Source: Amborella trichopoda (Eukaryota; Streptophyta; Magnoliopsida; Amborellales; Amborellaceae). Taken from it: a DNA stretch of 64,000 bases. Shown piece after piece: positions 35,090 through 47,284 of the stretch (the first letter of the stretch is position 1; every line of letters begins with the position of its first letter). The notes under the pieces were generated by a model. The model saw only the letters and a program-made list of their open reading frames with translations, was not told the DNA's origin and made no database searches. The translations under genes and the position numbers were made by a program. The DNA is taken from positions 5,345,097 to 5,409,096 of the forward strand of contig NW_006499603.1 of NCBI RefSeq assembly GCF_000471905.2, given 5' to 3'.

Positions 35090-35310
35090 TTGATAACTGG
35101 AAACAAGTTCATGAATTGTAAATTGGAAGTTCCTGAAGAACTGTAAATTAGAAGTTACTTAATAAGTTCCTGGTTTCTATGTTTGAAAATCTCCCTAAGA
35201 AGTTAAAACTTTCATAGTTTCTGTGTTTGATAACCTCCTAGGAAGTTAAGAAGTTCCTGGTTTTTGTGTTTGATAACCTCCTGGGAAGTTAAAGAAGTTT
35301 TGGATATCTG
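35090..35310. repeat. degenerate tandem repeat of AAGTTCCTGG..GTTTGATAACCTCC units
   Basis: About four units of 50-60 bp sharing GTTTGATAACCTCC, AGGAAGTTAA and AAGTTCCTGGTTT. Confidence 0.75.
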
Positions 35311-35412
35311 TATTGGATTAGCTTTAAATAGGCAATATGTAAAATGTTAAAATTGAGACCTAGATATTATTTATTTATTTTATTAAAAGGGTCTTTTAGG
35401 AATCACGATTCA

Positions 35413-35820
35413 GGCTCTGATACCAAATGTTGGAAATTAGCATAAGCATTAATATAATAATTTGATCGAAAATAGCAAAGAATGATAGTAAGGGTGAAGA
35501 GGAAACAATACTAACTCACAAAACAATTGTACTATTGCATTTGAAGTAGAAGATATGATAGGTTAAATTAAATAATATGATCTAAAGGACCATACTTCTC
35601 ATTTGAGGTTTTCTAAACCTCTTTTTTACAACACTCACTCTCTTATTTCTCTCAACGTCTTTTTCACATGTACATAGTGTGCCTTTTATAGGCTTTTTTA
35701 ACCGACATGATAACCGACTTTTTGACCAACATGGTAACCGCATAGTGCACCATCTTTAAGGTCCACATAGTACATCATCTTTAAGGTCTGCATAATGCAT
35801 CGTTTTTAAGGTCTACAACA
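35413..35820 (-). mobile_element. 393-bp LTR with primer binding site, remnant of a small LTR element
   Basis: GGCTCTGATACCA (35413-35425) is the exact reverse complement of the tRNA-Met primer site. Two bases on, TGTTGGAAATTAGC opens a sequence ending GTCTACAACA at 35820, that is TG..CA with inverted TGTTG/CAACA tips. The element therefore reads leftward and only its 5' LTR remains. It contains three short TTTAAGGTC..CA.A.TGCA repeats (35755-35815). The mate LTR was not found. Confidence 0.75.
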
Positions 35821-36415
35821 TTCTTTCTTTATCAGCTACATGTTTACGAACTTTCCAATGGCGGTTGTTATGCACCGCCTTAGATGGCAGCATAAGGGAA
35901 AGTTTTGGAGCGAGATAGAGAGAAGAGAGGAAATGACTGACGTGGCAAATTACTGTTTTAACATCATCATAAATTCATGACTACATAAAACATTATGTGA
36001 GTTTGATGCATGAACTGGTGTAATCTGGAGCTCCTTTTTTGTTTTTCTTTGAGCACTAAGTCTTGAGCTGCTTGTTTCTTCTTTATTTCTCCCAACTTCT
36101 TTATTTCTCCCAACTCACCAATAGTGCACATTTCTTTTTAGGGATAATAGAGGAAAATAAAGAGGACGAAGATGAAGATGATGAAGAAGAGAAAAGCAAC
36201 CGAAGAACAATTAGAGAAATGGAAAGAGAGAAAAAAACCTACCTTATCTTCAACTTCCTCACACTTAGCTGTTCCTTTTGTCAGTAGTGTGAAATCCCCT
36301 ACAAATCCTTTCAATGAAAACCCATGTTCTCAACCATATAAAATCACTATTTTCAAGAAAAATAAATCAATTCAAATGAATTAGCCAGCAAAAAAAATTG
36401 ATTTTGCATTGTTTC
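35821..36415. other. intergenic, no gene assigned
   Basis: Contains a plus-strand frame with an acidic then basic stretch (EDEDEDDEEEKS at about 36160-36205; EEQLEKWKERKK in another frame). I do not recognise it and it may be chance. Confidence 0.35.
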
Positions 36416-37050
36416 ATTGCAAGAGCGTTGTGATTTGGTCTATCGAGCGAGACGTGTCACGATTGAATTTTCTGCAACGTCTTCATGGATCGGCAACTTC
36501 TCTCTAGCTTTTCTCCATGCTCGGACATTGTCACGAGGCATGCCACATATTAATTGTTCGTCTTGATGAGACGAATATTCTTACCAAATTTGGGAACAAT
36601 CTGACTTGAAATGAGTGAGTTACGGGTCCTGTGTTTTGGTGCAGTGAGGTCACACACGAATAGTGTGCAACCTCTTTTGTTTCAATGTTTGGCTCATATC
36701 TTTATTTTGGAGTATCTAATTAAGCCAAAACTTGGCCCATAGGGGTTTTCAACCGTGTCAGATCAAATGAAGATAGTCCCACAGTGATTTGAGACACCAA
36801 AAATGTAGTTTCAGTTGTAGGGTCCGTTTCAGGATGTTAGAGACCAATTTTGCTGAAATTGTTTCTTTGTGATCACTACCTTAGTCATGTCTGATCGCGA
36901 TAAAACTTGACAGGTGGCCGTTTAGAGTATTGATCACAATCTTGAAGAATTTTGTTGCCATTCTGAGACTGTAGAGAATTTTCACTGTTTTGTAGGTTTA
37001 TTTACTTGCTTCCTACTATGGACCAAGGTGATGAAAAATACGTTCAAACA
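36416..37050 (-). mobile_element. Tat-element LTR fragment (first ~635 bp), minus strand
   Basis: The reverse complement matches 51130-51800 throughout (for example ATGTTGCATC../CTTCATGGATC, CACCAAATTTGGGA, CACTACCTTAG, TGTTTTGTAGG). It ends exactly at the LTR tip: GTTCAAACA at 37050 is the reverse of TGTTTGAAC at 51130. It abuts the truncated 5' LTR of the plus element. Most simply it is an oppositely oriented family member that inserted there and was later deleted on its left side; local inversion is the alternative. Confidence 0.75.
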
Positions 37051-37575
37051 TTGATGTCTAGTAGTAATCCTATGAGCCAGTCTTAGTTATTGAGCCCGTT
37101 TTGCTACCATATCTGGCCAATTATTCACCAGCTTAATCACCACTCTGATGCTCCCGCTCAGTCGAATTCTTCTCTCGCCCGTCTTTCTTCTCTTATTTTT
37201 CTCTTCTTCTTTTTGAATATGCATGCTTGTGTATGTTCATCAAAGAATACAAACCAAGGGAGGTGATTCCGAAACAATTTTATATGTGTGATTGCAGAAA
37301 ACAAAAGAATACAAGTCAAGGGAGGTGATTCCGAACTAGTTTTATTACTAGGGGGCTTTCTTCGTGATCTAAGAGGATACCCACGCGGCCAGCCCGTGTA
37401 AGTCCCGAACCTACCTTAAATTCCTCTCTCACCGGTTGGTAACACCTGCCCCTGTTCTCGAATGAGGTTCTCGAGAGAGCGATCTAAAAAACGTCATGGG
37501 TCTTCCCTCGAAAGCTGAGACGCGTGCCGCCCGATCCTCAAAGGATCCGAAGGGCAATATCAAGGCACCTAACCA
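37051..37575 (+). repeat. 5' LTR remnant of the plus Tat element
   Basis: Matches 53955-54493 of the 3' LTR (CTAGTAGTAATCCT.TGAGCC, CCCGATCCTCAAAGGATC) and ends CACCTAACCA like it. Only the last ~525 bp of a ~3.36-kb LTR is left. Confidence 0.88.
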
Positions 37576-37578
37576 GCT

Positions 37579-37596
37579 TGGCGACTCCACTGGGCA
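37579..37596 (+). other. primer binding site of the plus Tat element
   Basis: TGGCGACTCCACTGGGC lies three bases after the LTR end, where reverse transcription is primed. I have not matched it to a particular tRNA. Confidence 0.7.
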
Positions 37597-37829
37597 CTTA
37601 CTACCCCTTAGTCGGATCATTCTTGTTTGGCTAGTTTCTTCCTTTATTATCTGCTTTCATTATCGTTTCACATTTTATTTATGGCTTGCGGGTGTTGTAA
37701 CCCATTTATCCTGATCGGGGATTTTCTTATCCCCGTATTCGAGAGTGTCCCTAGGGAACAAGTTCCTTCGATTTCTTTCCCAACCATCCTCTTGAGCAAA
37801 GACCCCTTGCCTAGCTCCCATGTCTTAAC

Positions 37830-40080
37830 CATGACCGATGTGAGGCGGGACATAAAGGTCCCTCACTCCCCATCTACTCGCTTTGGTGGAACTTCAACCA
37901 AGGTAGCTTGCATCGGCAACACTTCTGTTGCCCCACACAGCATGCACCCAGCCACTGGCAAGTCACTTACCGATCGTGTTCCTGACATACACCAGAATGC
38001 TGCCCAGTCCCTTTCTATAAAAGGCAAACAAGTTGCCATTGCTTTTGTGGGTCGTCATAAGGCTACCCCCCACATTTCTGCACTATTAGTCTCTATCCCT
38101 AGAGGCTCAACACATCAAAGTGGAAACCCCACGGTCTCCACCCCTCGTACACACCATAAGGCTCTTGGGTCACCCACTCGAGCCACATTTTGGGAAAACC
38201 CTTAGGCTACCCCGAGTCAGCATCTAGAATCAGACCTTCTATGGTCAGGTCTTACTCACGCTGATCATATGCATCTCACTGCTTGGGGCAACACCATCAT
38301 TACGCTAACCCGAGAACATAGGAGACGACCTCCTCGTTTTCCTATTCTGCCCACACAAGCTTACCCTGTAAGGGGGTAGGCCTACACCTGCTCGTAGTTA
38401 GGCTAAACGTGATAGAGGTCAACAAATTTTGACTTGGGAGGTGACCAAGGCAGTCAAAACAACCAATTCTGACTACCCCCTTCACCTGAATCCCTTATAC
38501 GCCCTGCTGACAATGAAGTCTTAAGAAGAGCTTCATGAACCCTGTGTGTGATTATTGTCGTAGAAGAAGACCTAGGCCACTAAGCAGCCACGGTCCCAAG
38601 ATCGTCGAGAACCGATCCAAACATGATCAGAATACAAGAGTAAAGTTCAGTCAGGGCATGCTGGCCCCCTGCTGACTGACCTACCACGTACGACCCGTCA
38701 TGTTTGCAAGCCCTCAGTTTCCTTTAACATTGACCTCCATAGAGAAATGGTTGGCTTAATGGTTGTAAGCGAGCTCGATGATGCGCAGGAAGAGTGCATG
38801 AACAAGTTTGAGGATATGGTGCGCGCGATGATGGAAAAGATCGATCGTATCGATGCCACATGCCAGTCGGGTAACCATGAGGTCAATTCCCATCACTCTG
38901 ATGGTGCACCTCATGGAAGCCCCCTCCTTCTACCTCACAGGACGATTCTGTCCCTCATCTCGTCTCTCAGACAGACATTGACGCTATAGTCACCCAAATC
39001 TTAAAGAACAGACAAATCTTGAGGATACAGGGTGAGACGCCTTATCAAAAGTTATACCCCTCGCATATTGATCAGGTCCCATTTCCCTCAGATTATAAGA
39101 AAGGGAAGTTTCCTTTATTCAATGAAACCATGTCCCCAAACCAGTATACTGCCCACTTCCAAGCAACATGTCAAAAAACAATAGTTGACAGGGGACTTCT
39201 TCTCTGACAGTTCGTTGAGACCCTCGATGGCGCAACATTTCAATGGTATGTCCGATTTCCTCCAAACTCAGTGCATACATGGGAGGACATGGAGAAATTG
39301 TTCTATCAACGCTTCTATGAGGTCGAGAGAGAGGTTCAAACCATCGAACTTCTCACCCTAACTCAAGACCCCGATGACCACGTTGATCAGTTTATATCAA
39401 GATGGAGAAATTTGGCTTCCTGCCATCCTAATCTTATGATTGAGGCCTCTAATCCGACCTCCATGTTATATTTGATCTCTAAATCAATTCGCATAGAAAG
39501 TTTATCATGCCACCATGGTGGGACACGACAACCATCTACAAGCTCAGCAAATAACTGGGGCAATGGTACCTCTCGGATTAACACATGGGGCAGTCTACAG
39601 AAAGGGGTAATTAGTGTAGCTGTCATTGTCACTGATTCAAAGAAGACTCTCTGCCAAACTTTGGACCTCTCTAAAAGGGTAAGCATGACAATGGTAACAC
39701 CCCAGGCTGGCAAGCAACAACATTAGTACAATCAGATACCCAGACCAGCCAACCTTGATCAAGGTGATTATTTCACCAGGCATAAGAATAAGGTCTATCC
39801 CTTCGAGAAGGAATAGATCCCTACATTGTTCTTATTATTATCAGAATAGAATATGATCCAGCTTCCAGAAGCCGAGTTCCCCGAGCAACTTGGCCTTGAC
39901 AATCAGGCGAATTATTGTGCCTAACATCAGAGGATCTATCATCCTACAGATGACTGTTACATGCTAAAGGATATTATCGAGGCTCTGATTAAGAAGGGTC
40001 AGAAAAAGCTTGAAAACTTAAAAAAGACCTTTGGGGCAGTCAAGGCCTCCCATGCCGTAACCATCCAAGATGAAGACTAA
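37830..40080 (+). mobile_element. leader/gag-like region of the plus Tat element
   Basis: The start (TDVRRDIKVPHSPS) is shared with the minus element at 63087. The middle carries the retrotransposon gag pattern (TWEDMEKLFYQRFYEVE, DQFISRWRNLA at 39271-39420). A HPTDDCYMLKDIIEALI-type segment follows near 39940. Broken. Confidence 0.8.
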
Positions 40081-41429
40081 ATGCTTCGGGAATGCATAAT
40101 CACACTGAAGCAGGCAAGGCAACCCCGTCACCTTGCTAAGACAATTGAAGATCGTTCGTGCTCTTACCATCATATAAGAGACCATTACTATCGGAATGCA
40201 CAAGTTTCCTTGATATATTCTCAAAGAAAATACGGGAGTGTTAGGAGTTTTACAATCTCCCCGTGCGTGATCCCCAAGTCATTCCGCTATCGGGGCCAGA
40301 AGATCACATAAAGCAGGACCTTCCTATCAATGTCTCGGACTCCACAGAATCCTCGACTACCCAGGCATGGATAGTCTACCAAGGCCAAAGCAGACAAGTC
40401 CTTAAGGTGAAAAGCAGTTCGCCAAGCTAGAGTCGTTCGCAAACCTAGCATGACGAATCAAACAACACCTCAGAAAACCAGAAAGAGACGGGCACTAAGG
40501 GCTACTCACAGAAAAATAAGACCGCTCAACCCACAGTAGAGCAAGAATTTCTCAGGCCCCTTCCTCCACTGCCAACTTTACTGGACTTCATCCTTAGCAC
40601 GATCCTTCTTCCTTCTTCATCCTGTCAAGATGGCATTCTCGTGCCATCTCTCACTCAGCACACGTCCAATGAGGGTGACGACATTAAAAGCACTCCCCAA
40701 TGGTCTAAGCGAGGGAAAGGCCTAAACGACCTCCTGCACCCGTCCAACCCTAGTGGTGATGTAAAAAGCTGCCTAGATCGGTCTGATGAGGGGAACAACA
40801 TTAAAAGTACCCCACCTTCTAACATTTCTCCTTCTTCTTCTTCTGCTTCTCATTCTCCCTCTTCTATGTCCCCTGTAGGTACAACCTTGATATGCCCAGG
40901 CTTCAAGGGTCTCGATCGAGACTTCGAAGGAATCAATATAAGCAGGATGTAGCAGAAACGATTGAGAAAGACCTTAACACAGGAAACATGATTCCTAACA
41001 GTTGTTGATGCCCTGGTAGCTAAAGCCAAGGCAGAGCCACCTTCTTCAAAGAAGCACAAGAAGTCGAAGTCAAATAAACCCTAGTATGCCCCTGTGCCTG
41101 AATTCAAGCAGAGATTGAAAGAATCAAAAGGGCGAAGCTTCTATTCTCAAGAAGCTTGCCATATGATACAAGTCTGTGAAGAACCAGCTGGCTTGAAGCA
41201 AACACTCCAGGCAGCCGTACAAATACCGTGTGATTCATACGAAGAAACTCTTCGCATCACCATCACTCAACCTCAATTTCCTTCTAACTGTCTAGACAAG
41301 CTTCTCCAATCTGATGTGTTTTCTATATTTGGGGTTGACCTTTTCGTCACTCAGAACTAGAAAAACACAAGAAGCATGACCAACCAGGGAACCCTATTGA
41401 AGGCAGAGATGTCAGGGTCATGAGTCTTC

Positions 41430-42490
41430 GTGCATGAAGTTGGTGAAAAGGCCTTTGAGAACAACGAGGAAGAGTTACAAGAAGCCCCAGAAGAATGGGA
41501 AGAAGGTGGTCAGGTCACAATTGAAGAACTCAAAGAAATAAATCTTGGAGATGAAGCGGATATCAGACCCACTTTCATTTCAGCGAATATGTCTTCAGAA
41601 GAGAAAGAGGATTTCACTACCCTCTTGAGAGCAAACGGGGACGTCTTTGCTTGGCATTACCATGAGCTGCCTGGTTTAGACCTCCAAGTCGTTGTTCACC
41701 ATCTCGGCATTGATCCAATTTTCAAACTTGTCAAACAGAAATCAAGAAGGTTTAGGCCTGACCTTGAAATACAGATAGACACTAAGATAACCAAACTCAA
41801 ACAAGCAGGTTTCATCCGTGAAGTCAAGTACTCGAAATGGCAAGCAAATGTAGTTTCGGCCAAGAAGAAGAATGGTAAAATCAGGGTGTGTATTGACTTT
41901 CATGATTTGAATACCGCCTGACCTAAGGATGACTTCCCGTTACCATTCACTGAGATGCTCATCTACTCTACAGCTCACTGTCAAATATTTTCCTTCATGG
42001 ACGGATACTCTGATGAGATAAGGATGACATCCGAAGATGAAGAGACCACTGCATTCTTAACTCCAAAAGGGGTCTTCTATTACACAATGATGACTTTTGG
42101 ATTAAAGAATGTTGGTGCCACGTGCCAAGAGCAATGACAACCATTTTCAAAGACATGATGCACAAAGAGGTGGAGTGTTATGTAGATGACTTGGTGGTAA
42201 AATCCGAAGAGAAGGATGCTCACATGAGAGACCTTGAAAAGGTATTTAAGAGTTTGCATCTTCATCAACTTAAAATGGGCCCCCTAAAATGCTCTTTTAG
42301 CATACGCTCTGGAAAATTCTTAGGGTTCATCATCTGACATCGATGGCTTGAAGTTGAGCCAGTCAAGATCAAGGCAATCCAAGAAATGTCATCACCGACT
42401 ACAGTTTGAGAACTGCACTCCCTCCAAGGGCAATTGGCATACATTCACAGGTTTATCTCAAACCTCTCAGGTCGCTGTAAACCCTTTATA
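41430..42490 (+). mobile_element. reverse transcriptase region of the plus Tat element
   Basis: Recognisable RT motifs include IRVCIDFHDLN, MTFGLKN and CYVDDLVVKS (the YVDD active-site box), and KMGPLKC. The N-terminal linker has VFAWHYHELPGLD. No protease motif was recognised upstream. Broken. Confidence 0.88.
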
Positions 42491-42496
42491 CACAGC

Positions 42497-44250
42497 TGTC
42501 ACACCCCAAGAATTTACAATACCGATATTCCTGAGAGGTGGCAGTCAATATATATATATACATCTCTTTTTAGGACAAATTTACGATGGCAAATTTTTAA
42601 AAAGTAACAAAAGAAAGTTTAAGCACAACTATAATATCTTCCCAAAGTTGATCTTGACAAGTACTCAAATGAAACAGCAGTTATCCTGAAAAATGTTTAC
42701 CATAGTTCGATGAGTTTGGCTACTCAGTAAGTGATCATCATAATCCTAAAAAATAATCATGGTTGAAAGATATCAATATTTTCCAAAATGAGATCTATTA
42801 ATAGAAATGCATCAACAGTTTCACTTTCAATAAATGCATAATTAAGTATAATCCGAATAATTGAAATGCACATAACACTTTAACGGCAGTGCATAATTCA
42901 AAGGATTTCACAAAATACCCTACTGGCGTCCCAAGTAGGTCACCTATATACCCCATCAGCGTCCTAATGGGTCCACTTAATCCCTATCGGCGTCCCAGAT
43001 AGGTCCACTTAATCCTGCAGGTCCACTTATACCTCACCAGCGTACCGGATGAGTCCACTTAATCCCTACCGGCGTCTCGGGTAGATCCACTTATACCTCA
43101 CCGGCGAACCTGATGAGTCCACTTGCATACTTAAAGTATTTCTAAATCTCTTTAAACATTCGAAAGCAGTAATATCATGTACTCAACATATCACTGAAAT
43201 CATTAATATGAATTTCACTGAAACCATTAATAATAGTCACTCTCTATAACATTTCAAAAATAACCAATCAAATATTTTGTGCTCAAATTTAGAAAGGTAG
43301 CAGTTTGTAAAGGCATTCTAGCATAATTTCCAATTTAATATGTATAGAAAAACTCTTATAGAAATTCAAGAATATGGAATTATCACAATTTATGGGATAT
43401 CAATCCACAAATAAACATTTCACAACAATACTATAATCAATTGCAAAAATGTCAATTTTTAAATAATAAGGCAGTCATTTGCACATGAATTTTACAATGT
43501 CTAAATATTCAAAACAGTAGAAAGAAATATCACAATTTTACTTAAAGCAGAAATATCATATTTATTTCTAATAATTTGATAGTATCTAAAAGTTTCTAAC
43601 AATAGACAAGAAAAATAAATAAATTTATTTTTCTAAGAATTTACAGCATTTAAAATTTCTAACATAGATAAAATATGACAATTTTTATTAAAAAGATTAT
43701 TTTTCAAGATAATGAGGTCGTGTGTGCATAAACTTTATCGCACTTAAAATTCATGATAATAAGCAGAAACAACTATCTCATTTTATTTTTAAAAAGAATG
43801 GATTATTTTTCGAGACAATGAAGTCACTTACACACAAAACTTATAAAATAAATATCCTGGATGAAAATATCACTATTTATTAAAAACAGACTATTTTTCA
43901 GAAAGACGATGTCACTTACATACAAATACTTGAGAGGGAGCTTCCGATAAAAATTCGGCTAGAGAGAAGAGTTCACTGTGTTTCGACCAGAGAGAAAAAT
44001 CTCATAAGTTTTCTAAGGTAGGAGTCCTCACCTCTCTGAATTTAAATTCTACTAATATATTATTTTATTCTTTTTTTTACGTTACAGGTTTAGCTTACGC
44101 TTTAAACGCTTAAAGCCCACGTCCTTTAGTGGACGTGGCAAGAGCAAGGATGCAACAAAGCTTTTAAAGATGGTCCCTAAGGACCATCATGTTCAAACAA
44201 ATTGTCATGTATTAATAGTTTTTTTTTTTTGAAAGTTTAGGATTGTTACA
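42497..44250. mobile_element. solo LTR (1754 bp) inserted in Tat pol, perfect 5-bp target duplication
   Basis: Starts TGTCACACCCC and ends GATTGTTACA, flanked on both sides by ACAGC (42492-42496, 44251-44255). The Tat reading on either side is collinear with the minus Tat element, which lacks the insert. Size, TG..CA ends and the 5-bp duplication make it a solo LTR of another Ty3/gypsy-like family, formed by LTR-LTR recombination. It is younger than the host element. Confidence 0.9.
42919..43117. repeat. tandem hairpin array in the solo LTR
   Basis: About seven units of roughly 30 bp share GGTCCACTTAATCC-type spacers and a GGCGTCC-like core. Each core is bracketed by a short inverted repeat that differs per unit: CCTACT/AGTAGG (42919), CCCAT/ATGGG (42952), CCTATC/GATAGG (42983), CTACC/GGTAG (43066), and CTCA/TGAG (43033 and 43097). 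One unit is reduced to the palindrome CCTGCAGG (43014-43021). Confidence 0.8.
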
Positions 44251-44255
44251 ACAGC

Positions 44256-44720
44256 CCTTGATGACATCAAGCATTATTTACTCAACCCTCCAGTGCTCTC
44301 TACACTAGTATTGGGAAAACCCCTCATTCTATACGTGATTGTTTTGGACGAGTCACTCGGAGCATTATTGGCACAAAAACAATGAAGAGGGAAAAGAGGC
44401 CGCGTTATATTACCTCGGCCGCAGGATGCAAGGGGTCGAAAAGATTTATTCCCCTATGGAGAAGATGTGCTTGGCCTTGGTCTTTGCAGTACAAAAACTC
44501 TGCCATTACTTGCTTGGTCATGAAGTTAGACTTATATCGAAAGCTGATTCTGTAAAGTTTCTCATGACATGCCCATGCTTGTAGGGACGCCTTGCTAAGT
44601 GGGCATTATTGCTAATGGATTTCGACATCACGTATGTCCCAAAGAAGGCCATCAAGGGCCAGGCCTTGGCTGACTTTCTCGCAGCACATCCCGTACCGGC
44701 AAAATCTCCTCTATCAAGTG
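44256..44720 (+). mobile_element. RNase H (first) region of the plus Tat element
   Basis: Carries the LYYLGRRMQGVEKIYSPMEK pattern, FAVQKLCHYLLGHE and the KAIKGQALADFLA-type linker. It resumes directly after the solo LTR's target duplication. Broken. Confidence 0.82.
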
Positions 44721-44839
44721 ACCTTCCTGATGAAGAAGTATTTTGTGCTGACCTTATTCATGTGTGGGAATTGTAATTTGACGAAGCATTCCAATCAGAT
44801 CGAAGAGGCACCAAAGTAGTTTCCTGACTCCGGGAGGAG

Positions 44840-45170
44840 GAATATTGCCACTTTCTTTCTCTCTTGCTCAAGATGATTCTCATAATGAGGCAGAATATCA
44901 TGCCCTTTTAATCGGACTGGAGGTAGCTTTCGACCTCGACTTGGAGCTGCTCAAGATATATGGTGACTCTGAGTTGGTTATCCGATAGCTCGAAGCGATC
45001 TATGATGTGAGAAAAGATACTCTCAAGCCTTATCATGATACTGTAAAATAGTATATGTCCCAGTTTGAGGACGTATCCCTGAGTCACATTCCTAGGAGGC
45101 TAAACTCGCAGGCTGATTCACTTGCGATGCTCGGCGCTACAATTCAGTTATCCTCATTAGGACCCACGCT
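44840..45170 (+). mobile_element. second, archaeal-type RNase H of the plus Tat element
   Basis: Shows the HNEAEYHALLIGLE motif, KIYGDSELVI and HIPRRLNSQAD, as in the additional RNase H of Tat/Ogre/Retand elements. Broken. Confidence 0.82.
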
Positions 45171-45479
45171 TGTTTGGGTGCAGAATGGAGACACATCGAA
45201 CTAAGAACCGAGGTCGATGCAAATGATGAGAGAAATATTATCCCTGAGTGCCCTCCTTATTCATTTGGAGCACTTCTATCAACCAAAGAAGTAATCAAGA
45301 CTGAACCAGGAATAACAAAGAGTTAAGGAGCTAAGGGTCGAAATCAAGAACATGAATTCTTTGACCCAATATGCGCATAAATTGAGCGGGTAGAAGATTG
45401 GAGAGAGCCCATCACTAGTTTCCTAAAACATGGCAGGCTCCCAGAAGATCGTGCTGGACACAACAGCATACGTCGAATT

Positions 45480-46560
45480 TCTACCAAGTGTACCCTCCTT
45501 GAAGGAGATGCTCTCTTCAGACGGTCATTTAACTGCATTCTTCTTAGATGCGTCGATATCCAAGAAGCAAATAAGGTGTTAGAAGAAGTCCACTCAGGCA
45601 TTTGTGAACTACACTAGCTTGGATCTAAGCTCTATGAACGAATGCCCCAGGTTGGGATACTTTTGGCCTTCTATGATCTTTGATTCCTTTAGGTATGCTA
45701 AAAAGTGCCAAGTATGCCAAATACACTCCAGCCTGGTTCACTAGCTTCTAGAGCCCTTACACCCTACGGTTGCATCATGGCCCTTCTCACAATGGGGTAT
45801 GGACATCGTAGGGCCTATTGACCCTCCTTCCTCAATGAGCCATGTTTTTATCCTAGCTTCAACATATTATTTCTCTAAGTGGGTTGAAGCGGTCACCCTT
45901 AAGCAGGTTCCTGGGACAACAGTTGCCTACTTCATTTTACATCATATCATATATCGCTTCGGAGTGCCCGATCGGATTATATCTGATAACGATCCTCAAT
46001 TTAGGACTCATCACATCAATCGCTTAGTTAACCAGTTCAGTTGCGAATGGAGGTACTCGACTATGTACCATCCTCAGGTGAATGGATTAGCTGAGGCTTT
46101 CAATAAAACTCTGTGCAACGTTTTAAGAAAATCAGTATAGAAAGAAAGGAAGAACTGACATGAGAAGCTTCCTGAAGCACTANNNNNNNNNNNNNNNNNN
46201 NNAGAGTCATTTTTCAGCAAGGAATAACCGAAGATGAGAGAGTCAAGCTCTGGTATCAAGAATTGGATGCACTCGATGGAAAGAGGCTAGAGGCTCAGCA
46301 AAACCTTGAACTCAACCAAGGGAGAATGAAGAGGGCTTTTAACAAGTCTGTCAAGATCCGCTTATTCACCCATGGCGATCTAGTCTTAGCTATTAAGAGG
46401 ACTATTATTATGCATGGCTGGCGTAAAGGGAAGTTTGAGCCTAAGTGGGAAGGTCCCTTTGTAGTCAAAAAGGTCTCGCCCAACGGAGCCTACATACTGG
46501 CACATCCTAAAGGAGGAGAAGCAATGCCCCCTATCAATGGATGATACTTAAAGAACTACT
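45480..46560 (+). mobile_element. integrase region of the plus Tat element, with assembly gap
   Basis: The core has MDIVGPIDPPS, FSKWVEAV, FGVPDRIISDNDPQF and HPQVNGLAEAFNKTL. The C-terminal part (46263-46544) has KWEGPFVVKKV and GAYIL. N run at 46183-46202. Broken. Confidence 0.88.
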
Positions 46561-47284
46561 ACCTATAATGCATATTCAAGAAAAAGAGGCTCGACGCGAA
46601 AATAAGCATGACAGTCCAAGCAAATTCTAACTCTTTTTATTGCAACAAAAACGAGTTACGAGTTACAAGCAAAAGAAGCCCATTACTAGGGAGGTTACAA
46701 GTTTTTTGCACCTGAGGATAAGAGGATGGTTACAAACCAAAATCTATAGTTTCATTCTTGAATCGGAGGATAAGAGGACGGTTATGGGACTAAAGAAAAA
46801 TCCCTCCTCATGAAGAAGAACTGAAACCACTTGGAGAGCTAGCTTCAATTCATCTGACAAGCAAGAGGATGGTTACAGGCCAGGAGACGAAGTGAAGCCA
46901 CTCCAAGAAGTTAGCTTCAGTCCATCTGACGTGTATATCAAACATACAAGTCAGATATCTCACCTGACCTATACATCAAACATACAATGTGTGTTCAAAC
47001 GTACAAAGAGGGCTAGACCTGATAAGGAACTTTCCTATGATTGAAAGCATACCCTGTTCACAGTGGATGCCCTTCCACAGAAAAACATCGACCTCACTAT
47101 TGTGCTAGAGGATTTGGCTTCCAACAGGTATTACAAGCCATGCCTTACCATCATTCACCACTTTTTCCTGACCCATGAACATTGTCATGCATAGCTCATC
47201 GCTGAACATCGCAAATCCCGCACGTGACTTACTGCCACATGCGAGAATTACTTTCTGCATCATGACAGAGCACACTGCTGATGA

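Noticed and set aside
36063-36384. Frame with acidic run and EEQLEKWKERKK-like stretch
   Set aside because: Purine-rich composition can give this by chance. I could not tie it to a family.
42919-43117. Regularly spaced repeats resembling a CRISPR array
   Set aside because: Plant nuclear DNA inside an LTR; both repeat and spacer are related between units and no cas genes exist here.
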